The translations under genes and the position numbers were made by a program. 35,679 bases of DNA from Planctomycetota bacterium. Its GTDB lineage: Bacteria > Planctomycetota > Phycisphaerae > Sedimentisphaerales > Anaerobacaceae. The DNA lies in the NCBI GenBank assembly GCA_022563885.1, contig JADFMM010000027.1:1-35679 (forward strand). Direction: 5' to 3'. Shown here piece by piece: positions 24,896 through 31,184 of the stretch (position 1 is the stretch's first letter; the number at the start of each line of letters is the position of its first letter). The notes beneath the pieces were generated by a model, which was not told where the DNA came from, made no database searches, and saw nothing but the letters and a program-made list of their open reading frames with translations.

Positions 24896-25880
24896 TTCAA
24901 AGTACGACTCCTACGCTCAAGTCACCGCCTTCGCAGCGGTGCGCGAGGAGATGGATCGGGTCAAGACCTGCATCGATGCCCACGTGCGGAATGACATGCA
25001 GATCGCAGACTTGGAGCCGCTACTGGAGCACGTGACCGCACGGACCGGTAAGATGATCCGCCCGGGATTGGTCCTGCTGGCCGGCAAGGCCTGTAACGGG
25101 GTGCAGCCGGACCACATCAAGGGCAGTGCCGTCATGGAGATGCTTCATTTCGCGACCCTGTTGCATGACGACGTCATCGATCATAGTCTCCAACGGCGGG
25201 CTCAGCCCACCGCCAACGCCATGTGGGGCAACGAAACAGCCATCCTCTTGGGCGACTACCTGCTGACGGTCGTATTCAACCTCTGTACGGAACTACCGAC
25301 CGAGTGTGCGCGGGTCGTGGCCCGGACCACCTCGCTTGTCTGTCGAGGGGAGCTGCGTCAGACACTGGCCTGCGCCGATTGGGACATCACGGTCTCGCAA
25401 TACCTCGAGATCATCAGTGACAAAAGCGCTTCCTTCTTGGAGGGATGCTGTCGTCTGGGTGCCATGTTGGCGGGTGGCACGCCAGCGGAGGTAGAGGCTC
25501 TAGCCCGCTACGGGCTCCACGTCGGCATCGCCTTTCAGATCGCCGATGATCTGCTTGATATCTGGGGAGATAAAGTCCAGATTGGCAAGTCTACCGGGAG
25601 TGACATCCACAAGAACAAGGCCACGCTGCCGGTCATTCGTCTCCTGGAACTGAGCGACACCCAGGAGCAGGACGATCTCATCACCTCCCTCGAATCCCCG
25701 ACCTTCGATTTGACATCGCTGCAGGCGTGTCTGCTTGAGAGAGGGTGCCTTGACTATGCCCGCGAGATCCTGGATCAGCATATTGACCGAGCCATCACGG
25801 CATTGGCAGGGCTCGATGAGTCGGACACTGGAAGGGCGTTCATCGAACTAGCCCATTTCCTGGGGCATCGAGAGGTGTGA
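24873..25880 (+). CDS. Polyprenyl diphosphate synthase (trans-isoprenyl transferase)
   Basis: 335 residues from the ATG at 24873 (MPKVHQDSSKYDSY), a start that overlaps the aminotransferase by 23 bases in another frame. The first Asp-rich motif is LLHDDVIDHSLQRR (DDVID at 99-103), preceded by GKMIRPGLVLLAGKA; the second is QIADDLLDIWGD (DDLLD at 225-229). KSTGSDIHKNKATLPVI completes the pattern. Condenses allylic diphosphates with isopentenyl diphosphate to make the long side chain of a quinone, as in IspB-type enzymes; chain length cannot be read. Likely translationally coupled to the aminotransferase. The MITE-A copy 3 begins seven bases after its stop. Confidence 0.93.
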   Translation: MPKVHQDSSKYDSYAQVTAFAAVREEMDRVKTCIDAHVRNDMQIADLEPLLEHVTARTGKMIRPGLVLLAGKACNGVQPDHIKGSAVMEMLHFATLLHDDVIDHSLQRRAQPTANAMWGNETAILLGDYLLTVVFNLCTELPTECARVVARTTSLVCRGELRQTLACADWDITVSQYLEIISDKSASFLEGCCRLGAMLAGGTPAEVEALARYGLHVGIAFQIADDLLDIWGDKVQIGKSTGSDIHKNKATLPVIRLLELSDTQEQDDLITSLESPTFDLTSLQACLLERGCLDYAREILDQHIDRAITALAGLDESDTGRAFIELAHFLGHREV

Positions 25881-25886
25881 CGGAGC

Positions 25887-26052
25887 CTGGGCTCTGTCTG
25901 AGAACTCGGTCTGGCTTCGAGCGGCCCTTTTCCCGCCTGGCTGCATCCGGCTGCATCGACGATAAAACCAACATCGCCTGCTTCGGCGTCTTTGCCAGGC
26001 GAAAAAATTGCTCGCTCTCGGGCCGACGACGGAGTTTTCAGACGGAGCCTAG
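25887..26052. repeat. MITE-A copy 3
   Basis: 166 bases. Ends CTGGGCTCTGTCTGAGAACT and, from the other side, CTAGGCTCCGTCTGAAAACT: 20-base inverted repeats with three mismatches. The interior matches copy 2 over most of its length, with an extra duplicated GGCTGCATC unit. The outer CTAG at 26049 supplies the stop codon (TAG, minus strand) of the adjacent gene. Confidence 0.85.
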
Positions 26053-26678
26053 CGCATGACCCACTGATGGCCCTGGTACACAATGTCGCCGTTGGAGCGC
26101 CAGGCAGCGTCGCCTTTCAGGTGGTAACGTAACTCGAGCGTCTTTCTTAGATAGACCCGCTGTGAGGTGTCTCCCGTTCCCGGGGCGTTGACGACTGCCG
26201 TCTCGTTGCTCAAACCCGTGATGAATAGTTTGACGTTTTTGGCGCCGCTGTCAAAATCCGACCAAATCAGGGCAATATCTCTGGCATTGTCCTCCCCCTG
26301 AAGGATGCGATTGTCCGCCGTGGCCGTGGATTCCAGCAAAGGGTATTTATCCCGGTACAGCGTTGCCACGATTTCGAAAATCTCTTGGGGCACCCGCTTG
26401 CCGGCCGGCAGAATCTCAAAGGATTCGGTCATCAGATCGTATTGAGGGTAAAACTCAATGTCTTTGCCCGTATTGTTGTTCACCGTCAGGATAAGATACC
26501 AGAAACGGCGAGGTTTGCTCTGTTCGCTGGGTTGATAGACGATCTGTTGGAGGTGTTCAAAGGTGGCATCCGCCGTCCAAAGCAGCGGTCCCTGCACGAT
26601 AGCAGGTTTTGGTGCCGCGTGGGAAAGAACAGCGGACAGCAATAAGACGGCCCACGCTGTCTTGAGCATGCTTTTCAT
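26049..26678 (-). CDS. Exported protein of unknown function
   Basis: 209 residues. Signal peptide: MKSMLKTAWAVLLLSAVLSH with cleavage after AAP or nearby. The mature part is a likely beta-rich domain: FWYLILTVNNNTGKDIEFYP and a FEILPAGKRVPQEIF segment that recalls exported planctomycete proteins with a PAGxxxP repeat, then LELRYHLKGDAAWRSNG near the end. No Cys or catalytic triad. GAGG lies seven bases upstream of the start. Its TAG stop is inside the end of MITE-A copy 3, so the insertion may have replaced the original stop and altered the last residues (WVMR). I do not recognise the family. Confidence 0.75.
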   Translation of the reverse strand: MKSMLKTAWAVLLLSAVLSHAAPKPAIVQGPLLWTADATFEHLQQIVYQPSEQSKPRRFWYLILTVNNNTGKDIEFYPQYDLMTESFEILPAGKRVPQEIFEIVATLYRDKYPLLESTATADNRILQGEDNARDIALIWSDFDSGAKNVKLFITGLSNETAVVNAPGTGDTSQRVYLRKTLELRYHLKGDAAWRSNGDIVYQGHQWVMR

Positions 26679-26844
26679 CCTGTATCCTCGAAGGAAAACG
26701 ACTGATCCAATTTGCTTTCAATACGCCCTTGGATCGCCTATCTTACAGGAAATGGGCCGGGCAACCAAGCGTTTTTTGGCAGGGGGGGGCGAGGTTCCGG
26801 GACGGAGTTTTCTGGTTGCGCCTGATGCTCGGTCCGGAAGAAGC

Positions 26845-26873
26845 AAAGCCGTGGGGGTCGGTTCCACGGCTTT
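26845..26873 (-). terminator. Terminator of the outer-membrane barrel gene
   Basis: Stem AAAGCCGTGG / CCACGGCTTT (perfect ten bases) with a nine-base loop. On the minus strand it is followed by GCTTCTTCC, a weak T-rich tail. It lies 51 bases beyond the stop of the barrel gene. Confidence 0.65.
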
Positions 26874-26923
26874 GGTCCTAAACTGGCGAATCGGTCCGGG
26901 CACAGACCGAGACTTGTGACGAT

Positions 26924-27457
26924 TTACCTGATTCGATGAATGAATCCGATAAGAACCTTGTTCCCGCTCCTGACGTCAATGGGCCAGTTGTTCCCATAGT
27001 TCAAGTGCTGGAACTCCAGGTAGATGTCGTTGTGCTTGGTAATCTCCCGGCGAAGACCCAGAAGCAGCCCTGTGGCGGTGTCGCTGCCTGTGTGGGCCGG
27101 ATCCCCGCTCCGGTCTCGGTCAAACCATCTGTAGAGGCCTCCTACGTAGGGTACATAGAGCCTATCAGGGAAGATGTGATACCGAACCTTGAGATCCAAG
27201 TAGTTGACCCTGTCTTCAATGGGACCGACTTCTCTCCTCTCATGACCCACAGCGATGCCGAGCTGGATCCGCCGTGTGACTTGCTTGGCGACGCCGAGGC
27301 CAATCTCGAAGACATCTCTGTCTCCTACCCCATTGGCACCGCTCTCCGAACTCCATCTGAAGTTGAAGTCGTAATCGTAATCGCCCTGCTTGATAGCTGC
27401 AGACGAGTCACACGTGAACAGGGCGAAGACACAAATAATAAAAATAGAGCGTTTCAT
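26924..27457 (-). CDS. Outer-membrane beta-barrel-like exported protein
   Basis: 177 residues. The signal peptide MKRSIFIICVFALFTCDSSA has a Cys before the cleavage region, but the lipobox is poor. The mature protein alternates hydrophobic and polar residues in strand-size blocks (YDYDFNFRWSSE; VFEIGLGVAKQVTRRIQLGI; NYLDLKVRYHIF; YVPYVGGLYRWFDRDRSG; TGLLLGLRREIT; DIYLEFQHLNYG), ending KVLIGFIHRIR. This fits a small eight-stranded OmpA/OmpW-like barrel, as in the outer-membrane beta-barrel domain families. AAAGGGA lies upstream of the start. It stands alone between a terminator and an AT-rich upstream region. A precise function cannot be given. Confidence 0.78.
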   Translation of the reverse strand: MKRSIFIICVFALFTCDSSAAIKQGDYDYDFNFRWSSESGANGVGDRDVFEIGLGVAKQVTRRIQLGIAVGHERREVGPIEDRVNYLDLKVRYHIFPDRLYVPYVGGLYRWFDRDRSGDPAHTGSDTATGLLLGLRREITKHNDIYLEFQHLNYGNNWPIDVRSGNKVLIGFIHRIR

Positions 27458-27826
27458 GACATTTCCCTTTCTTAAATCCAGATCTCGGCCTCAAACAAAA
27501 TATCCCAAAGCCGTATAGATCTCTAAATATCCATAGGTTAGTATATTTTTAACATCCCATATTGTCAATAGCCCACTTGATACCTGATTTATCGGCAGGT
27601 GCTCTGAGTGGCGTTTAATAAAATGGGTGCTTTTTGAGGTAATAAATATGGGTTCAATAATAATGGAACAGACGATAGTATGAATAGGCTGGCCACCGAA
27701 AAAAGTCGTTGAGCCATCGCAGGCGCCGCGTCTCTCGCCGAGAGACCGCTTGTCCATCATCCATCGAGGGGAAAGAATCTGAGCCTGCTCCGGGTGTGCA
27801 GGCTCATCGCTTTCAGAATCGCTGAC
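27458..27826. other. AT-rich gene-free region between the barrel gene and rarA
   Basis: 369 bases, divergent promoters expected. 27480-27690 is AT-rich (for example TTAGTATATTTTTAACATCC at about 27538). 27730-27746 is a perfect seven-base stem with a GCC loop (GTCTCTC-GCC-GAGAGAC). A second hairpin at 27781-27805 is listed separately. No small gene is supported. Confidence 0.55.
27781..27805 (+). promoter_or_regulatory. Hairpin in the rarA leader
   Basis: GAGCCTGC / GCAGGCTC, a perfect eight-base stem with a nine-base TCCGGGTGT loop, ends 21 bases before the rarA ATG. It could hinder ribosome access or bind a dimeric protein. No known riboswitch is matched. Confidence 0.45.
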
Positions 27827-29197
27827 ATGACGGAATCTAATGAAACCAGGAGCCTCTTCTCCTCGGTGGAAGAGGCGAATCTGTCCTCCGTTGCCCCCCT
27901 GGCGCTGCGTATGCGTCCGCGCATCCTCGATGATTTCGTGGGGCAAAGCCATTTCCTGGGACCCGACAAGTTGCTATCACGCATGCTGCGTGCGGATCGG
28001 CTCACTAGCTTGCTCTTCTGTGGACCACCGGGTGTCGGTAAGACCTCCTTGGCGCGGGTCATTGCCCGGCAAACGAAAGCCAGCTTCTCTGCCCTCAGCG
28101 CGCCCTCTGCCTCCGTCACAGACATTCGCGCGATTATCGCGTCGGCCCGGGACCGCCTCGCTACGGGAAGGGGCCGTACGATTCTCTTCATCGATGAGAT
28201 TCACAGATTCAACCGGGGGCAACAGGATGTGCTGTTGAAGGATGTGGAGGAAGGAATACTGATTCTCATCGGCGCCACCACAGAGAATCCTTATTTTTCC
28301 TTGAACAGTGCACTGGTCTCGCGGAGCACCCTGTTCCAGTTCGAGCCATTGAACCAAGAAGAGGTCCTCAACTTGCTCAGGGTCGCCCTGACCGATACTG
28401 ATAGGGGTTTGGGTAAGCACCGGATAGAGGTGGACGTTGCTGCGCTCAGGTTTCTAGCCGTCACCTGTGCCGGCGACGCACGGAAGGCGCTCACGGCCCT
28501 CGAGGTGGCCGTGCTCTCGCAGGGGCAGACCGAGCCCAAGCAGATCAGCCTGGAGGTGGTCAAGGAATCCATGCAACGCAAGGCCATACCGTACGATGGG
28601 ACAGGGGACACGCATTACGATCTGGCCAGTGCGTTTCAGAAGAGCATGCGTGGGTCCGATCCCGACGCGACCCTCTATTGGCTGGCGCGCATGATCGCCG
28701 GAGGAGAGGAGGTCCGTTTTATCGCTCGGCGGATTGCGGTCTGTGCTGCCGAGGATGTGGGTAATGCCGATCCGACGGCCACAATCCTGGCCGCCAGCGC
28801 CCAACAAATTGCTGAGTTTGTGGGCCTGCCCGAAGCGCAGCTTCCTCTGGCGCAGGCGGCCATTTACGTGGCCTGCGCCCCCAAATCCAATGCGTCCTCT
28901 GCGGCGCTGTTCAAGGCCCTACGTGCCGTGGAAAATGAACCCATCAAGCCCGTTCCCCTTCATCTCAAGGATCGTCACTCCACCGGCGCGGGGAAAGCCG
29001 GAACCGCTGCAGAGTATCGCTACCCGCACGATGATCCCCGGGGTTTTGTAGTGCAGGAGTACCTGCCCAACCACACGGAGACCTATTATTCGCCGACGGA
29101 TCGAGGGCGTGAAAGAAACATCCGTCTGCATTTACAAAGCCTGCAATCATTGATACAAGATCAGGGTAGGACCGATGACCATGCTGGAGCACAGTGA
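27827..29197 (+). CDS. rarA: Replication-associated recombination protein A (RarA/MgsA AAA+ ATPase)
   Basis: 456 residues from the ATG at 27827; an earlier GTG falls inside a leader hairpin and is rejected. N-terminal LALRMRPRILDDFVGQSHFL is the family's opening motif. Walker A GPPGVGKT, Walker B TILFIDEIHRFNRGQQDVLL, sensor-1 GATTENPYFSLNSAL, arginine SRS, then AGDARKALTALE. The C-terminal tetramerisation domain (EEVRFIARRIAVCAAEDVGN and the DYRYPHDDP-like YRYPHDDPRGFVVQEYLPN) is complete. RarA helps restart stalled replication forks by opening duplex DNA ends. The stop overlaps the start of the next gene by 23 bases. Confidence 0.95.
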   Translation: MTESNETRSLFSSVEEANLSSVAPLALRMRPRILDDFVGQSHFLGPDKLLSRMLRADRLTSLLFCGPPGVGKTSLARVIARQTKASFSALSAPSASVTDIRAIIASARDRLATGRGRTILFIDEIHRFNRGQQDVLLKDVEEGILILIGATTENPYFSLNSALVSRSTLFQFEPLNQEEVLNLLRVALTDTDRGLGKHRIEVDVAALRFLAVTCAGDARKALTALEVAVLSQGQTEPKQISLEVVKESMQRKAIPYDGTGDTHYDLASAFQKSMRGSDPDATLYWLARMIAGGEEVRFIARRIAVCAAEDVGNADPTATILAASAQQIAEFVGLPEAQLPLAQAAIYVACAPKSNASSAALFKALRAVENEPIKPVPLHLKDRHSTGAGKAGTAAEYRYPHDDPRGFVVQEYLPNHTETYYSPTDRGRERNIRLHLQSLQSLIQDQGRTDDHAGAQ

Positions 29198-29780
29198 GGC
29201 CTCGCAGTTGAAAGCGGACTTGCGCCGGGTCGTGCGCAGGCGTTTGCGGCGGATGTCACCAGAGCATCGGCAGAAGAAGAGTTCGTTGGCAACTCGCAAT
29301 TTGATCGGGACTCCGGCATTCCGGGAGGCGGCGGTGGTGATGGTGTATCTATCTTTGGAGTACGAGGTGGATACGGGCCGAATCATACAAGTAGCGTGGG
29401 AACAGAAGAAGGCCGTCGCCGTGCCCAAGATGCGTTGGGCCGAGAGCATCATGCTTCCCGTTCGACTGAATTCGCTGGGCGACCGATTCAGTGAAGAGGT
29501 TTCTGGGCTACGAAGCCCAGTCTCCGAGGATCAGGTTCCGGTGGACAAGATTGATCTGGTGGTTGCCCCACTCCTGGCGATGGATGACCAGGGAAATCGA
29601 CTCGGCCAGGGCGGCGGTCACTACGATCGTTTTTTTGCGAGGGCCGGGCTAAACGCCATACGTTGCGGGCTCGCCTTTCACGAGCAGAGGGTCGATCGCG
29701 TCCCGACGGTTGAGACAGATCAGACCCTGGACATGCTGGTCACCGATACAGGAATTCAATATATAGGCTCATCACGCTAA
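29175..29780 (+). CDS. 5-formyltetrahydrofolate cyclo-ligase
   Basis: 201 residues, normal for the family. Key motifs: KADLRRVVRRRLRRMSPEHR at the N-terminus, VYLSLEYEVDTGRII (substrate loop), VPKM near residue 85, VVAPLLAMDDQGNRLGQGGG with HYDR (GxGGGxYDR signature), and C-terminal DQTLDMLVTDTGI. It uses ATP to convert 5-formyl-THF to 5,10-methenyl-THF, recovering a storage folate. It starts inside rarA in another frame (23-base overlap) and is 12 bases before the L,D-transpeptidase gene, so the three form one operon. Confidence 0.93.
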   Translation: MTMLEHSEASQLKADLRRVVRRRLRRMSPEHRQKKSSLATRNLIGTPAFREAAVVMVYLSLEYEVDTGRIIQVAWEQKKAVAVPKMRWAESIMLPVRLNSLGDRFSEEVSGLRSPVSEDQVPVDKIDLVVAPLLAMDDQGNRLGQGGGHYDRFFARAGLNAIRCGLAFHEQRVDRVPTVETDQTLDMLVTDTGIQYIGSSR

Positions 29781-29792
29781 AGGAGTGTACAC

Positions 29793-30866
29793 ATGGCACG
29801 CCGCTATTCAGGTTCAAGTCGCCGATTTAGGACTCAAAAAAAACGCCGAGGGACGAATCTCGTGCGGACCTACGTGGTGGTCGCCCTGGTACTGGCCGCA
29901 GTCGCCTACGGTATCAGTCGGCTCATCCCGGATTCTTCCGGTGAGGGCACCATTTCGGCGACGGATCTGCGCCCGGTTCATGGCTCTGCCGCCAATGTGG
30001 GCGGCGGCGACCTCCTTCACCTGGAAACCGGAGCGGTCAGCGGGGGGGCAGTGCGTGACGAAGACGCCGAGGGAATCCAATCGCCTCGGCAGATTCCGGA
30101 CAATCCCAAGGTTCTGGAAGTAATGCGGGCCGCGCAGAGCGAATACCTCCAAGATCCCTCTCGTGTCGTTGACCTGAGAGAGCGACTGAATGACATGCTC
30201 ATGAACATGGAGATGGGACCGGATCAACGCGATGGGATCCAGCATGAGATGGAAAAGCTGTCCGCTAAGTGGCTGTTCGGTCAAAAGGTCTACCCCGGTG
30301 ATTCTCTCTGCGAGACCTATAGGGTTCAATATGGGGACACGCTGGAAAGAATTGGGAAGCATCACAAGGTGCCGTTTGAGATTCTCCAGACCCTCAATGG
30401 CATCACGCGGCCGAGGGCCCTACAGGCAGGGAAGAAAATCAAAGTGATCAACGGTCCATTTCACGTCCGCATTCGTCGATCGACCTTCACCATGGATCTC
30501 TATCTCCAGAACACCTACGTTAAAAGTTATCAGGTGGGGCTTGGCATGCCGGGCCACGAAACTCCGACCGGCACCTGGATCGTTGGGGAAGGGGAAAAAC
30601 TTGTTAGACCCCAGTGGACAGATCCGAATGGACGGACTTTCTCTCCCAGTGACCCCGATTATCCCCTCGGATCGCGTTGGATTGGTCTCCAGGGCATTGA
30701 AGGGAACGCCGTAGGAAAGACAGGCTTTGCCATCCATGGCACCGAGGCGGCCGAGGAAATCGGCAAGAACACCTCCCGTGGTTGCATTCGCCTGGACGAC
30801 GGCAATGCCATCGAGTTGTACAAAATGTTGCTGCCCGGGCTCTCTAAGGTTCGCGTCTTCGACTGA
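29793..30866 (+). CDS. LysM-containing L,D-transpeptidase (YkuD fold), membrane-anchored
   Basis: 357 residues; AAAGGAG precedes the ATG. An Arg/Lys-rich start is followed by one helix (residues 25-43, TYVVVALVLAAVAYGISRLI), giving a periplasmic C-terminal body. Helical spacer to about 175, LysM YRVQYGDTLERIGKHHKVPF and LQTLNGI at about 180-215, then the YkuD domain with MPGHETPTGTWIV and the catalytic signature H315-GTEAAEEIG, S328-R-G-C331-I-R-L. The Cys attacks the meso-DAP-D-Ala bond of one peptide to make a 3-3 crosslink, or attaches protein. LysM binds the glycan. Cotranscribed with the cyclo-ligase. In Planctomycetota, whose wall was long disputed, it is consistent with a peptidoglycan sacculus. 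Confidence 0.93.
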   Translation: MARRYSGSSRRFRTQKKRRGTNLVRTYVVVALVLAAVAYGISRLIPDSSGEGTISATDLRPVHGSAANVGGGDLLHLETGAVSGGAVRDEDAEGIQSPRQIPDNPKVLEVMRAAQSEYLQDPSRVVDLRERLNDMLMNMEMGPDQRDGIQHEMEKLSAKWLFGQKVYPGDSLCETYRVQYGDTLERIGKHHKVPFEILQTLNGITRPRALQAGKKIKVINGPFHVRIRRSTFTMDLYLQNTYVKSYQVGLGMPGHETPTGTWIVGEGEKLVRPQWTDPNGRTFSPSDPDYPLGSRWIGLQGIEGNAVGKTGFAIHGTEAAEEIGKNTSRGCIRLDDGNAIELYKMLLPGLSKVRVFD

Positions 30867-30919
30867 TCCTTTTCTAGATACAGGTCGTCCTTAAATATGC
30901 GACATCCTCAGCAGGCCGC

Positions 30920-30953
30920 GAGGCGGGGCCGCCTCAGGGGAAGCGTGATTTTA
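30920..30953 (+). terminator. Candidate terminator after the L,D-transpeptidase gene
   Basis: Stem GAGGCG / CGCCTC with a GGGC loop at 30920-30935, then 12 bases before a short T run (GATTTTATT). The distance of the T run makes it weaker than the one at 33940. Confidence 0.4.
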
Positions 30954-30982
30954 TTCAGGGCCTTTGTCTCTAGTTTTATTCG

Positions 30983-31011
30983 TTGACAGACGCCGATCGG
31001 TCGCCTACTGT
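30983..31011 (+). promoter_or_regulatory. Sigma-70-type promoter for ppdK
   Basis: TTGACA (30983-30988), a 17-base spacer, then TACTGT (31006-31011). A perfect -35 with optimal spacing and a moderate -10. It leaves a leader of about 170 bases before the ppdK ATG, in which I see no named riboswitch. Confidence 0.6.
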
Positions 31012-31184
31012 AGCGCCCTTTCTATCACCGTGCAGTCAGGTTGAGTGGTCTACACGCACGGTTTACTTTCTTGCAGGTTTGAACAGGGAGCCCTTCTCGT
31101 TCCACATCCAGAGAGAGAAAGCCTGAATCGACGTGTTCGAGCCGATGTTTGAGACAGACGCTATGTGTTAAGGAGATTGACCAG

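Noticed and set aside
27365-27385. GTAATCGTAATCG in the barrel gene as a copy of the 20225 outer repeat
   Set aside because: It is the coding sequence for DYDYDF on the minus strand and has no inverted partner.
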